Assembly (NCBI RefSeq): GCF_002159735.1
Contig: NZ_NFJF01000009.1
Coordinates: 1 to 64,000 of the forward strand
Source: Olsenella sp. An270
GTDB lineage: Bacteria; Actinomycetota; Coriobacteriia; Coriobacteriales; Atopobiaceae
Direction of reading: 5' to 3'
DNA: 64,000 bases
Below, in pieces: positions 32,713 through 41,699 of this stretch. The notes below the pieces were generated by a model. It was not told where the DNA came from. It was given only the letters and a program-made list of their open reading frames with translations, and made no database searches. Position 1 is the first letter of the stretch. Every line of letters begins with the position of its first letter. Both the position numbers and the translations under genes were made by a program.

Positions 32713-34458
32713 CTACGCGAACTGCATCTCGAAGTAGCGCGCGTACGTGCCGCCACGGGCGAGAAGCTCCTCGTGGGTCCCGCGCTCGACCACGCGGCCG
32801 GCCTCGATGGTCGCGATCTCGTCGGCGCCGCGGATCGTGGACAGCCGGTGCGCGATCACGAGCGTGGTCCGCCCGCGCGAGAGCTCCTCGAGCGACTCCT
32901 GGACCGCCTGCTCGGACTCGTTGTCCAGCGCGCTCGTGGCCTCGTCAAAGATCAGGATCGGCGGGTTCTTCAGGAACACGCGCGCGATCGCGATGCGCTG
33001 CTTCTGGCCGCCGGAGAGGTGGCTGCCGCGCTCGCCGACCTGCGTCTCGTAGCCGTCGGGCAGGCTCTCCACAAAGTCGGCGATGTTGGCACGGCGCGCG
33101 GCGAGGCGGATCTCGGCCGCGGTGGCGTCGGGGCAGCCGTAGGCGATGTTCTCGGCAATCGTGCCGTCGAAGAGGTAGACGTCCTGCTGCACCAGGCCGA
33201 TGGCCTCGCGCAGGCTCCGCTGCGTGACGTCGCGCACGTCCTGGCCGTCGATCGTGACGGAGCCGGAGTCCACGTCGTAGAAGCGGGGCAGCAGGGCGCA
33301 CGTGGTGGACTTGCCGCCGCCGGACGGGCCCACGAGCGCGATGGTCTCTCCGGGGCGGATGTCCAACGTGAGGCCGTTGATGACCTCGTCGTCCTTCTCG
33401 CCCTGGGCGTCACGGGCGTCGGGGTACGTGAAGTGGACGTCGTCGTAGCGGATGGCGCCCTCACTCACGCGCAGCGGCTTTGCGCCGGGACGGTCCAGGA
33501 TCTCCGGCTGCTCGTCCAGCACCTCGCAGAAGCGTCGGAAGCCCGCGATAGCCTTCTGGAAGGTCTCGGTGAAGTCCAGGATCTGCGTGATCGGCGCCGT
33601 GAAGAGCGAGATGTAGAGGGCGTAGGTGGCGAGGTCGGCCGCCTCCATCTGACCGCGCGCTATCAGCCAGCCGCCAAGAACCACCACAACGGTGTTCAGC
33701 GCGCCCATCATGACGGCAATGGCGGCCTGGTAGCGGCCCATGGCGCGATACATCCGGGTCTTGGAGTCGAGGTAAGCGTCGTTGCTCGCGCGGAACTTCT
33801 CGCCCTCCGCGTCCTCCGCGGCAAAGCCCTTGACCACACGCATGCCGCCGAGCGCGTCCTCCAGACGGGAGTTGACGCCGGAGATGCGCACGCGGTTCTC
33901 GGTGTAGACGGCGCGCATGCGCACGTTGGCCCACACGTTGTAGGCAACGAGCAGGCACGCGATGAGCGCGAGGACGGCCGTGAGCGGCGCGTTGATCGTG
34001 GAGAGTATCACGAAGCTGCCTGCAATCTCCACGACACCTATGAGCAGGAACTCGGGGCCGTGGTGGGCTGCCTCGGAGATGTCAAAGAGGTCGGAGACCA
34101 GGCGGCTCATGAGGTCGCCGGAGCGGTTGCGGTCAAAGAACGCAAAGCTCTGGCGCACATAGGCGTCAAAGAGGTCCTCGCGCATGCGGCTCTCCATGCG
34201 CGCGCCCATGACGTGGCCCCAGTAGATGACAAAGTAGCGGCAGACAAAGCGCAGCGCGTACATGGCCACGAGGCCGACGGCGATGTAGGCCAGCACGCCC
34301 AGGATGGCGTCCGGGCCCTCGGTGAACAGGCCGCCCGCCAGGCCGCGCAGGATCTGCGGGAACGCCAGGTCCACGGCGGCCACCGTGACGGCGGCGACGA
34401 TGTCTATGACAAAGAGGTGCAGCTGGCCCTTGTAGTAGGTGAGGAAGCGCTTGAGCAT
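32713..34458 (-). CDS. ABC transporter, fused permease-ATPase (exporter type)
   Basis: 581 residues; ATG with a GGAG upstream. Six membrane helices in residues 15-300, then a nucleotide-binding domain: Walker A VGPSGGGKST, Q-loop LVQQDVYLFDG, signature LSGGQKQR, Walker B ILIFDEATSALD, and H-loop IAHRLST. It is a half-transporter and should work as a homodimer or with a partner; no second half-transporter adjoins, so homodimer is likely. Substrate not predictable. Confidence 0.9.
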   Translation of the reverse strand: MLKRFLTYYKGQLHLFVIDIVAAVTVAAVDLAFPQILRGLAGGLFTEGPDAILGVLAYIAVGLVAMYALRFVCRYFVIYWGHVMGARMESRMREDLFDAYVRQSFAFFDRNRSGDLMSRLVSDLFDISEAAHHGPEFLLIGVVEIAGSFVILSTINAPLTAVLALIACLLVAYNVWANVRMRAVYTENRVRISGVNSRLEDALGGMRVVKGFAAEDAEGEKFRASNDAYLDSKTRMYRAMGRYQAAIAVMMGALNTVVVVLGGWLIARGQMEAADLATYALYISLFTAPITQILDFTETFQKAIAGFRRFCEVLDEQPEILDRPGAKPLRVSEGAIRYDDVHFTYPDARDAQGEKDDEVINGLTLDIRPGETIALVGPSGGGKSTTCALLPRFYDVDSGSVTIDGQDVRDVTQRSLREAIGLVQQDVYLFDGTIAENIAYGCPDATAAEIRLAARRANIADFVESLPDGYETQVGERGSHLSGGQKQRIAIARVFLKNPPILIFDEATSALDNESEQAVQESLEELSRGRTTLVIAHRLSTIRGADEIATIEAGRVVERGTHEELLARGGTYARYFEMQFA

Positions 34459-34708
34459 GGGGCGGCTCCGTCGTCTGGGGTCTGGTTCCGGCGCACTAGG
34501 GTAACACGCGCGATGGCGCGGGTCACGGGCCGATCCCGGTCCGCGGGGTATGTGCACTCCTCTCACGGGTATGTGCACGATCGCATATTTGATTTTCTGT
34601 CCAACACCAGCGTTTCCGCAGGTCAACGAATTGACGAGAAAAACATCTGCTTTCTAACTGCGCACACACCAGCAAGCAGACATCACATGCCCTGCGCGCC
34701 GGGCGACG
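34459..34708. other. 250-bp intergenic region with short repeats
   Basis: Two direct copies of GGTATGTGCAC (about 34548 and 34569), a TCTGCTT/AAGCAGA inverted repeat (about 34647-34681) and an AT-rich centre. It lies upstream of the ABC exporter, so it holds its promoter. No gene is seen. The double-palindrome layout faintly recalls the paired hairpins elsewhere. Confidence 0.4.
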
Positions 34709-35425
34709 CTACTCCTCCGGATCCGGGGTGAGGCGGTGCATGACGGCGTCGCAGATGAGCGCCCCCACGACGGTCTTGGCATCCTCGATGCGGCCGTCGA
34801 GCACGGCGTCCACGAGCTCCTCCAGCGGGACGAGGTCCACGTTGATGAACTCGTCGGCGTCCGGGTCGGAGCGGGAGAACTCCAGGCCCGTCGCCATGTA
34901 TATATGGATGAGCTCGTCGCAGAAGCCGTCGGAGGTGGCGATCGTGGTCAGGAACGCGATCTTCTCGGCGGACATGCCGGTCTCCTCCAGCAGCTCGCGG
35001 CCCGCGCACTCGAGCGGGTCCTCGCCGGGGGCGAGCTTGCCGGCCGGAATCTCCACCGTCACGCGGCCGAGCGCGGTGCGGTACTGGCGCACGAGGCAGA
35101 TGCGGCCGTCCTCGGTAAGAGCCACGATGGCGACGGCGCCGGGGTGGCGCACCACGTCGCGGATGGCCACGCGGCCGTCGGGCAGCTCCACGCGCAGGCG
35201 ATCCACGTTGAAGATGCGGCCGGTCCAGGCCACGTCCTCGGTGAGCGGACGCTCGGCGAGGTCGGCGTCGCGCGGGTCGTCGTCTCCGAGGACGAGGTCG
35301 CGCTCCTCGGGCGCGCCGGAGAGGTGGTCCAGGCTCGAGCGGTCGCCGTCGTAGGTAAAGGCCTGCACGGACTCGCGCATGTCGTCGAGGGCTGCCTGCT
35401 GCTGGTTCTTATCGGTGTCGGACAT
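34709..35425 (-). CDS. NUDIX hydrolase (ADP-ribose pyrophosphatase-like)
   Basis: 238 residues; ATG with AAGGAGG upstream. An N-terminal extension of about 55 residues, then the NUDIX fold with a full NUDIX box (GEDPLECAGRELLEETGM) in residues about 140-165. VALTEDGRICLVRQYRTALG and VEIPAGKLAPGED before the box fit ADP-ribose pyrophosphatases (NudF type). It would clear ADP-ribose or other sugar nucleotides. Confidence 0.87.
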   Translation of the reverse strand: MSDTDKNQQQAALDDMRESVQAFTYDGDRSSLDHLSGAPEERDLVLGDDDPRDADLAERPLTEDVAWTGRIFNVDRLRVELPDGRVAIRDVVRHPGAVAIVALTEDGRICLVRQYRTALGRVTVEIPAGKLAPGEDPLECAGRELLEETGMSAEKIAFLTTIATSDGFCDELIHIYMATGLEFSRSDPDADEFINVDLVPLEELVDAVLDGRIEDAKTVVGALICDAVMHRLTPDPEE

Positions 35426-35490
35426 GGGTCCTCCTTGGGAGCGAGGTTCTTCTCGCCCTCATGATAGGGCAACGGGCACGGGGCCGACGT

Positions 35491-35569
35491 GCCCTCGTGA
35501 ATTCACGAGGGCGGGTATTTCTCGGCTTTGGCACAGAAAGTGGCCGCCCGTGAATTCACGAGCGGCCAC
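35491..35569 (-). repeat. EcoRI-core palindrome element, copy A3 (inverted)
   Basis: Two palindromes centred on GTGAATTCAC: a 22-bp perfect one (35491-35512) and a 30-bp one with a single mismatched pair (35540-35569). The core between them, read on the minus strand, contains CAAAGCCGAGAAATACCC, matching the AAAGCCGACAAGAACCCC of the copies at 2.7 and 4.7 kb. Lies between the purD stop and the NUDIX gene start. Confidence 0.8.
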
Positions 35570-35605
35570 GTGCGAGGCGGATGCCCTTCTATGCGGGTCG
35601 GCGCG

Positions 35606-36892
35606 CTACTGCTTGATCGCGCGCATGCCGATGTCGGAGCGGTACGTCTTGCCCTCGAAGTCGATGAGCTCGCAGGCGGCGTAGGCGCGCTCGCGGGCCT
35701 CCTCGAAGGTGGGCGCCACGGCGGTGACGTCGAGTACGCGGCCGCCGGCGGTGACGAGCGAGCCGTCCGCGGCGAGCGCGGTGCCGGCGTGGTAGACGGT
35801 CACGCCGGGGAGCTCCTCGGCGCGCTCGATGCCGGTGATGACCTTGCCCTTCTCGTACGCGCCGGGGTAGCCGGCGGAGGTGAGCACCACCGAGACCGCC
35901 CAGTCGTCGTCCCAGGAGACCATGTCCTCGGAGAGGGTGCCGTTGTCGCACGCGAGGAAGAGCTCCACGAGGTCGCCCTTCATGCGCGGCAGCACGACCT
36001 GGGTCTCGGGGTCACCGAAGCGGGCGTTGAACTCGAGGACCTTGGGGCCCTCGGACGTGAGCATGAAGCCGCCGTAGAGGCAGCCGGAGTAGGTGATGCC
36101 CTCCTCGGCGAGCTCGGCCACGACCTTGCGCTCCACCTCGACCATCGCGGCGAGCTGCTCCGCGGAGACCAGGTGCTCCGGGACCGGCGAGTAGACGCCC
36201 ATGCCGCCGGTGTTAGGACCCTTATCGCCGTCGAGGGCGCGCTTGTGGTCCTGCGCGGTGGCGAGCGGCACCACGGTCTTGCCGTCGGTGAGGGCGAGCA
36301 GCGAGCACTCGGGGCCGTCGAGGGTCTCCTCCACCACGACGGTGGCGCCGGCCTCGCCGAACGCGCCCGAGAAGCACTCGTGGACGCCGGCCAGGGCCTC
36401 GTCCAGGGTCTTCGCCACGATCACGCCCTTGCCCGCGGCCAGGCCGTCGGCCTTGACCACGATCGGGGCGCCCGTGCGGCGCACGTAGTCGGCGCAGGAC
36501 TCCTCGTCGGTGAAGGAGCGGTAGGCGGCGGTGGGGACGCCGGCGCGGCTCATGACCTGCTTGGCGAACTTCTTGGAGCCCTCCATCTGGGCGGCGGCGC
36601 CGTTGGGGCCAAAGCACGCGATGCCCGCGGAGCGCACGGCGTCGGCGACGCCGGCCACGAGCGGGGCCTCCGGGCCGATGACCACGAGGCCGATGTTGTG
36701 GTTGCGGGCCCACTCGGCCACGGCGACCGGGGACTCGGCGTCCAGGCCCTCGACCTTCTCGGCCATGACGTCCATGCCGCCGTTGCCGGGGGCGACGTAG
36801 AGCCTGCCCGCGCGCGGGGACTCGGCGAGCTTGGCAAGAAGCGCGTGCTCGCGGCCGCCGGAGCCCAGGAGCAGAATGTCGACCTTGTTCAT
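35606..36892 (-). CDS. purD: Phosphoribosylamine-glycine ligase
   Basis: 428 residues, normal length. N-terminal [20 protein letters not shown] and APGNGGM; the ATP-grasp part has [16 protein letters not shown] and EECLDGPE-like [32 protein letters not shown] is the metal/ATP site. Makes GAR from phosphoribosylamine, glycine and ATP. Last gene of dnaB-purA-degV-purD on the minus strand. AAGGAGG precedes the ATG. Confidence 0.95.
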   Translation of the reverse strand: MNKVDILLLGSGGREHALLAKLAESPRAGRLYVAPGNGGMDVMAEKVEGLDAESPVAVAEWARNHNIGLVVIGPEAPLVAGVADAVRSAGIACFGPNGAAAQMEGSKKFAKQVMSRAGVPTAAYRSFTDEESCADYVRRTGAPIVVKADGLAAGKGVIVAKTLDEALAGVHECFSGAFGEAGATVVVEETLDGPECSLLALTDGKTVVPLATAQDHKRALDGDKGPNTGGMGVYSPVPEHLVSAEQLAAMVEVERKVVAELAEEGITYSGCLYGGFMLTSEGPKVLEFNARFGDPETQVVLPRMKGDLVELFLACDNGTLSEDMVSWDDDWAVSVVLTSAGYPGAYEKGKVITGIERAEELPGVTVYHAGTALAADGSLVTAGGRVLDVTAVAPTFEEARERAYAACELIDFEGKTYRSDIGMRAIKQ

Positions 36893-36932
36893 GAGAACCT
36901 CCTTTGCAGGGCCCCGCGGGGCCGTGATCTAC

Positions 36933-37862
36933 CTATCGTTTCCGGTTTGGGTTCGTCGGGGTCGCGGCCGCTGATTGCGACCTGCGGGTTTGTGCGTCGG
37001 TGGAGGCGGGTTCCTCGAGCTGCGAACCCAAACCGCGGAGAGAGGCCTCGTCGCGCCAGTAGGCGGAGCGCGGGGCGATGGCGACCGCCACGGAGCCCGC
37101 GCCCGTGACCTCCCTGCCCAGGGGCAGCGCGCGGACGGTGCCCAGGCAGCTCGTTGGCGCGGCGGCCTCGTCGAGCGCGCGCTTGACGGCACGCAGCGCG
37201 CGGACGTCGCCCGCCTCGGCGAGCGCGTGGACGAGCTCGCCCTCGTTGCCGGCCACCGTCGAGGCGGCGCGGGCGAGGCGCAGGGCGAGCGAGGCGCAGT
37301 CGGCGCCACGGGCGAGCTGGGTGAGCTCGCCGCGAGAGAGCAGGTAGAGCCCGCGCTCGCCGGTCACGCGCATGCGCAGGCTGGCAGCGGCGCGGCCGAT
37401 CAGGCCGGCGCGGGACGGACGGCGGCGGCGCGCCGCGAGGGGCGCGGACGACGCGGGGATCACGAGCAGGCGGACACGCGCGGCGAGCTCCTCGAGGCCA
37501 GCGACGGCATCAGCGAAGTCGACGTCAAAGTGGCGGTAGCGGGCGGCGCGGTCGATCAGCATGCCCGTCGCGACCGAGCCCGACCCGGAGTCCACGACGC
37601 GCACGTCGGCGACGTCCGCGCAGACGGCCGCCGCGAGCCGGGCGTCCTCCACGACGGGCGAGAAGGCCGCGGCGGAGTGGATGGAGACCACGCGCGCAAA
37701 GCCCTGCGCGGCGAGGTCGCGGTAGAGGCGCTCCAGGGCGTCGCGCGCGCCGTCCGCGCCGGCGGCGCCCAGGCGCAGCGGCACGACCGCCGCCTTCTCG
37801 AGGAACGAGAGCGGCAGGTCGCACGTGCCGTCGCAGACGATCGCGAAGTCCTTCTCGGCCAC
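36933..37862 (-). CDS. DegV-family fatty-acid-binding-like protein (divergent)
   Basis: 309 residues from a GTG with GGGAGG upstream, 13 bp after purA. AIVCDGTCDLPLSFLEKAAVV and VSIHSAAAFSPVVEDARLA, VRVVDSGSGSVATGM match the DegV fold (DSGSxSxGxG-like motif). Family members bind fatty acids, some for the fatty acid kinase FakA; no fakA is nearby. The N-terminal part is shorter than usual and the C-terminal tail (about 280-309) is basic and disordered (TRRSQSAAATPTNPNRKR). Confidence 0.75.
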   Translation of the reverse strand: MAEKDFAIVCDGTCDLPLSFLEKAAVVPLRLGAAGADGARDALERLYRDLAAQGFARVVSIHSAAAFSPVVEDARLAAAVCADVADVRVVDSGSGSVATGMLIDRAARYRHFDVDFADAVAGLEELAARVRLLVIPASSAPLAARRRRPSRAGLIGRAAASLRMRVTGERGLYLLSRGELTQLARGADCASLALRLARAASTVAGNEGELVHALAEAGDVRALRAVKRALDEAAAPTSCLGTVRALPLGREVTGAGSVAVAIAPRSAYWRDEASLRGLGSQLEEPASTDAQTRRSQSAAATPTNPNRKR

Positions 37863-37875
37863 GCGGGCCTCCCGC

Positions 37876-39156
37876 CTAGTGCCAGTAGCGGTCGATGGTC
37901 TGCTCGCGGTCCGGGCCGACGGTGATGATGGAGACGCGCACGCCGGCGAGCTGCTCGAGGAAGTCGATGTAGTCCTTGGCCTCGCGCGGGAGCTGGTAGA
38001 AGTTGCGGATGCCGGAGATGTCGCACTTCCAGCCGGGCAGGGTCTCGTAGACCGGCTTGGCGTGGTAGAAGACGCTCTGGTGCTCGGGGACGGTGTGGTA
38101 CTCCACGCCGTCGCACTCGTAGGCAACGCAGACCTTGATCTCGTCGAGGCAGCCGAGGACGTCGAGCTTGGTGATGGCCAGGTCGGTGAGGCCGTTGACG
38201 CGCGCGGCGTAGTTGACGACGACGGCATCGTACCAGCCGCAGCGGCGCTTGCGGCCGGTGGTCACGCCGTACTCGTGGCCGACCTCGCCGAGCTTGTCGC
38301 CGATCTCGTCGAAGAGCTCCGTGGGGAACGGGCCCGAGCCCACGCGGGTGAGGTAGGCCTTGGCCACGCCGAGGACGCGGTCGATGTTGGTGGGGCCCAC
38401 GCCCGAGCCGGTGACGGCGCCGCCGGCGGTGCAGTTGGAGCTGGTGACAAACGGGTAGGTGCCGTGGTCGATGTCCAGCATCGTGGCCTGCGCGCCCTCA
38501 AAGAGGACGCTCTTGCCGGCCTCGATCTGCTCGTTGAGGAACAGGCTGCTCTCCACGATGTAGGGACGGATGCGCTCGGCATAGGGCAGGTAGGTCTCGC
38601 AGATCTGCTCGACGGTGTAGGTGGGCAGCTCGTAGACCTTCTCGAGGATGGGGTTGGTGTAGGCGAGCGCGCTCTCGAGCTTCTCGCGGAAGATCTTCTC
38701 GTCCAGCATGTCCTGGATGCGCAGGCCGGTGCGGTTCATCTTGTCCATGTAGCAGGGGCCGACGCCGCGCTTGGTGGTGCCGATGAGGTTCTTGCCGAGC
38801 TTCTTCTCGTGCGCGCCGTCGAGGTCCTTGTGGTAGGGCATGACGATGTGCGCGTTGCCGGAGATCTTGAGGCGGTCGGCGGAGATGCCCTGCTCGGCGA
38901 GCATGTCGATCTCGGAGAGGAGGATCTCGGGGTCGACGATGCAGCCGTTACCGATCACGGGGTAGGTGCCCTCGTACATGACGCCGGAGGGAACCTGGTG
39001 CAGAGCCAGCTTCTTGCCGTTGGCGATGACGGTGTGGCCGGCGTTGGCACCGCCGGCGTAGCGGCAGACCACGTCAAAGTCGCCGGAGATGAGGTCGGTG
39101 ACCTTGCCCTTACCCTCGTCGCCCCACTGAGTTCCCACGAGCACCGATGCCGACAT
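37876..39156 (-). CDS. purA: Adenylosuccinate synthetase
   Basis: 426 residues; ATG (MSASVLVGTQWGDEGKGKVT) with GAAGGGG upstream. The GTP loop GDEGKGK, GGANAGHT, the catalytic His region and GVGPCYMDK are present, with TTGRKRRCGW near the C-terminal third. First step from IMP to AMP. Lies 128 bp after dnaB, with a long perfect hairpin in the gap. Confidence 0.96.
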   Translation of the reverse strand: MSASVLVGTQWGDEGKGKVTDLISGDFDVVCRYAGGANAGHTVIANGKKLALHQVPSGVMYEGTYPVIGNGCIVDPEILLSEIDMLAEQGISADRLKISGNAHIVMPYHKDLDGAHEKKLGKNLIGTTKRGVGPCYMDKMNRTGLRIQDMLDEKIFREKLESALAYTNPILEKVYELPTYTVEQICETYLPYAERIRPYIVESSLFLNEQIEAGKSVLFEGAQATMLDIDHGTYPFVTSSNCTAGGAVTGSGVGPTNIDRVLGVAKAYLTRVGSGPFPTELFDEIGDKLGEVGHEYGVTTGRKRRCGWYDAVVVNYAARVNGLTDLAITKLDVLGCLDEIKVCVAYECDGVEYHTVPEHQSVFYHAKPVYETLPGWKCDISGIRNFYQLPREAKDYIDFLEQLAGVRVSIITVGPDREQTIDRYWH

Positions 39157-39207
39157 GTGCGCCCCTTCGTCGCGATTCACATACGAACCCACATTATACG
39201 GCACTCG

Positions 39208-39275
39208 CGCCCGACAAAGGTGCCGGGGTTGTTTGTCAGGTTCCTGACAAACAACCCCGGCACCTTTGTCGGGCG
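39208..39275. repeat. Perfect 33-bp inverted repeat between dnaB and purA
   Basis: Arms 39208-39240 and 39243-39275 are exactly complementary, with a 2-base centre (TT). The arm begins CGCCCGACAAAGGTGCCG and ends GTTTGTCAGG. It lies from 9 bp after the dnaB stop to 52 bp before the purA start. It could terminate dnaB transcription, but no T-tract follows, and the loop is too short for a normal RNA hairpin; arm identity of this length suggests a mobile hairpin element. Confidence 0.85.
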
Positions 39276-39284
39276 TCGTCGAGC

Positions 39285-40667
39285 TTAGTCGTGGAAGGAG
39301 TCGATCTCAACGAACTTGGTCGAGCCGGGCAGGAACGTGAGCGGGACGTCCGCGAGCGCGCCGGAGCGGTTCTTGGCGATGATGAAGGTGGTCTCGTTCA
39401 TCGCAGGGCGGTCCTCGCGCGCGGCCTCGTCCTCGTTCATCGAGCGGTCGAGAAGGGCGACGATGTCGGCGTCCTGCTCGATGGAGCCGGACTCGCGCAG
39501 GTCCGAGAGCTGCGGGCGCTTGCCGGTGCGGTTCTCGACGGTACGGTTGAGCTGCGAGAGCGCCACCACGGGCACGCCGAGGTCCTTGGCCATGATCTTG
39601 ATGCCGCGGCTCATCTCGGAGACCTCGGTCGCACGGCTGTCGGAGCGGCGCTGGCCGGCGGGCGGGGAGATGAGCTGCAGGTAGTCGATGATGACCAGGC
39701 CGAGCGGCTTGCCGTGCAGGATGCGGCGGGCCTTGGCCCGGATCTCGGTCACGGTGGTGCCGGGCGTGTCGTCGATGACGATGTCGAGCTGGGAGAGCTC
39801 GTTGGTGGCCTGCAGGATCTGCGGCCACTGCTCGTCCATGATGTTGGCGGAGCGGATCTCGTGCAGGCCCACGCGCGCGTTGGCGGCGAGCAGGCGCTGG
39901 CCGATCTCCACCTTGGACATCTCGAGCGAGAACATCGCGACGGCCGCGCCCTCGAAGGCCGCGTTCACCATGAGGTTGAGGGCGAACGACGTCTTGCCCA
40001 CGCCGGGGCGGGCGCCGATGACGATCATCTGACCGGGACGCAGCCCGAGCAGGCACTCGTCGATGCGGGGGAAGCCGGTCTTGACGCCGAGGACGCGCTC
40101 GTTGTCGGCCGCGGCGGCGCCCAGCTCCTCGTAGAGGTCGCCCATGATCTGCTCGATGGTCTGCTCGCTCGAGCGGACGTCGCGGTTGGTGACGTCGAGC
40201 AACAGGCGCTCGGCCTTGTCCACGACCTCCTTGGTGTCCTCGGGCGCGTCGTACGCCAGCGCCGTGATCTGCGCGGAGGCGTGGATCATCTTGCGCAGCG
40301 TGGTGTCGCGGTGGAGCATCTCCACGTGGCGGCGCCAGCCCACGAGCGCCAGCGAGTTGGTGCCCAGGCCCAGAAGGAAGCTCCGGCCGCCCACGCGCTC
40401 CAGCTCGCCGGTGCTCTTGAGGTAGTCGGCGAGGGAGATGTTGTCGATCGGGAGGTTCTTGTCGAACATCTCGCGCATGGCCACGAAGACCGTGCGGTTG
40501 GACGGCTGGTAGAAGTCCTCGGGGTCGAGCGAGATCAGGCACTCCTGGAGGGCGTCCACAGAGATCATCATCGCCGACAGGACCGAAGCCTCGGCCTCGG
40601 CGTTCTGCGGCATGGCCATGCCGCCGTCCACGGTCATGCGCGTGGGGTTGACGTCATAGTCGCTCAT
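39285..40667 (-). CDS. dnaB: Replicative DNA helicase
   Basis: 460 residues; ATG with GGGAGGAGG upstream. The N-terminal domain (NAEAEASVLSAMMIS) and the RecA-like core with Walker A GARPGVGKTSFALN, FSLEMSK, LVIIDYLQLI and VALSQLNRTVENR are complete. It unwinds DNA ahead of the fork and needs a loader; a DciA-type protein is encoded at 55 kb. Its upstream region carries two TTTTCAACA boxes. Confidence 0.96.
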   Translation of the reverse strand: MSDYDVNPTRMTVDGGMAMPQNAEAEASVLSAMMISVDALQECLISLDPEDFYQPSNRTVFVAMREMFDKNLPIDNISLADYLKSTGELERVGGRSFLLGLGTNSLALVGWRRHVEMLHRDTTLRKMIHASAQITALAYDAPEDTKEVVDKAERLLLDVTNRDVRSSEQTIEQIMGDLYEELGAAAADNERVLGVKTGFPRIDECLLGLRPGQMIVIGARPGVGKTSFALNLMVNAAFEGAAVAMFSLEMSKVEIGQRLLAANARVGLHEIRSANIMDEQWPQILQATNELSQLDIVIDDTPGTTVTEIRAKARRILHGKPLGLVIIDYLQLISPPAGQRRSDSRATEVSEMSRGIKIMAKDLGVPVVALSQLNRTVENRTGKRPQLSDLRESGSIEQDADIVALLDRSMNEDEAAREDRPAMNETTFIIAKNRSGALADVPLTFLPGSTKFVEIDSFHD

Positions 40668-40856
40668 GGTCCGGTCCTCCTCCCGACTCGCGTCCGACCA
40701 TTCTAGCGCGAGCACCGCTTGGGACGGGCCGAGAAGAACGCGCAGCTCCCCCTCTTTAAGAGTGCTGTCAAGGGGTGAATTCCGGCCGCGGGCCTCTTCG
40801 ACACGCGCGGGGTCGTGGGTGCGCGGCCTGACCGGTGCGTTTGCGCCCTTTCAACG

Positions 40857-40911
40857 TTTTCAACAAATTTTTTTCGCGCTGTTTGGTCACGTTGTCGACT
40901 AGTTTTCAACA
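40857..40911. promoter_or_regulatory. DnaA-box-like sites upstream of dnaB
   Basis: Two exact copies of TTTTCAACA (40857-40865 and 40903-40911) in an AT-rich patch, each one base from TTTTCCACA. The same 9-mer is found upstream of dnaA and of the GHKL protein gene. A possible dnaB promoter (TTGCAA 40976-40981, TATTCA 40953-40958 on the minus strand) lies just upstream, so bound DnaA could control dnaB. Confidence 0.45.
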
Positions 40912-41022
40912 TTTTTGAGGCCGTCTGGGCGCTTCAGAAAGCAGTCTCAGAATGAATATAAGAGGGTGTAGCAGTTTGCAAAACCGCAGGTAGAAAGTGG
41001 TCTGCTCCTGAAGAACCACAAG

Positions 41023-41057
41023 AACGCCCCGGTCAGCGCGGTGCCGACCGGGGCGTT
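41023..41057 (-). terminator. Terminator of the rpsF-rplI operon
   Basis: A 12-bp perfect stem (41023-41034 with 41046-41057) and an 11-base loop; a T-rich tail (CTTGTGGTTCTTC) follows on the minus strand. Lies 76 bp after the rplI stop. Confidence 0.75.
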
Positions 41058-41132
41058 TCCTTACTTCTGGCTGACCTGCGGATATTGTAGAAACCCGCAG
41101 CTCAGTAATTCGTTCGTCGAAAAGTGCCGAAA

Positions 41133-41663
41133 CTACTCGGCGGTCTCCTCGACGGCCTCCTCGACGGCCTCCTCGGCCTCGGCCGCAACCTCGGCCTCGG
41201 GCTCGGCGGCGGTCTCCTCGGTCACGCCCACGAGGACGTTGACCGTGGCCGTGATCTCACGGTAGAGGTTGACCTCGACGGCGTGCTTGCCGGAGGTCTT
41301 GATGTTGTTGCCGCGGCCAACGCGCTTGCGGTCGACCTCCAGGCCGAGCTGGGCCTGGATGGCCTCGGCGATCTGAGCGGGGGTGACGGAGCCGAAGAGC
41401 TGGCCCTCCTCGCCGATCTTGGCGTCGACGGTCACCGACTTGCCGTCGAGGGCGGCCTTGGTGGCCTCGGCAGCGGCGATGCGCTCCGCCTCGCGCTTCT
41501 CGATGTTGTGACGACGCTCCTCGAGCTGCTTGATGTTGCCCGGGGTGGCGGGCTGGGCGATCTTGTTGGGGAACAGGTAGTTCTCCGCGAAGCCCTGGGC
41601 GACGTCAACGACGTCACCCTCGCCGCCCTTGCCCCGAAGCTCACTCAAGAGAATGACCTTCAT
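41133..41663 (-). CDS. rplI: 50S ribosomal protein L9
   Basis: 176 residues; MKVILLSELRGKGGEGDVVDV is the L9 N-terminal signature (normally MKVILLEDVKGLGKKGD). The usual length is about 150; an acidic tail (EETAAEPEAEVAAEAEEAVE...) of about 25 residues is extra. Last gene of the rpsF-ssb-rpsR-DUF2232-rplI operon. Confidence 0.95.
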   Translation of the reverse strand: MKVILLSELRGKGGEGDVVDVAQGFAENYLFPNKIAQPATPGNIKQLEERRHNIEKREAERIAAAEATKAALDGKSVTVDAKIGEEGQLFGSVTPAQIAEAIQAQLGLEVDRKRVGRGNNIKTSGKHAVEVNLYREITATVNVLVGVTEETAAEPEAEVAAEAEEAVEEAVEETAE

Positions 41664-41699
41664 GAGACACTCCTTCGTTCGGTCGGGTCTCCCCGGCCG

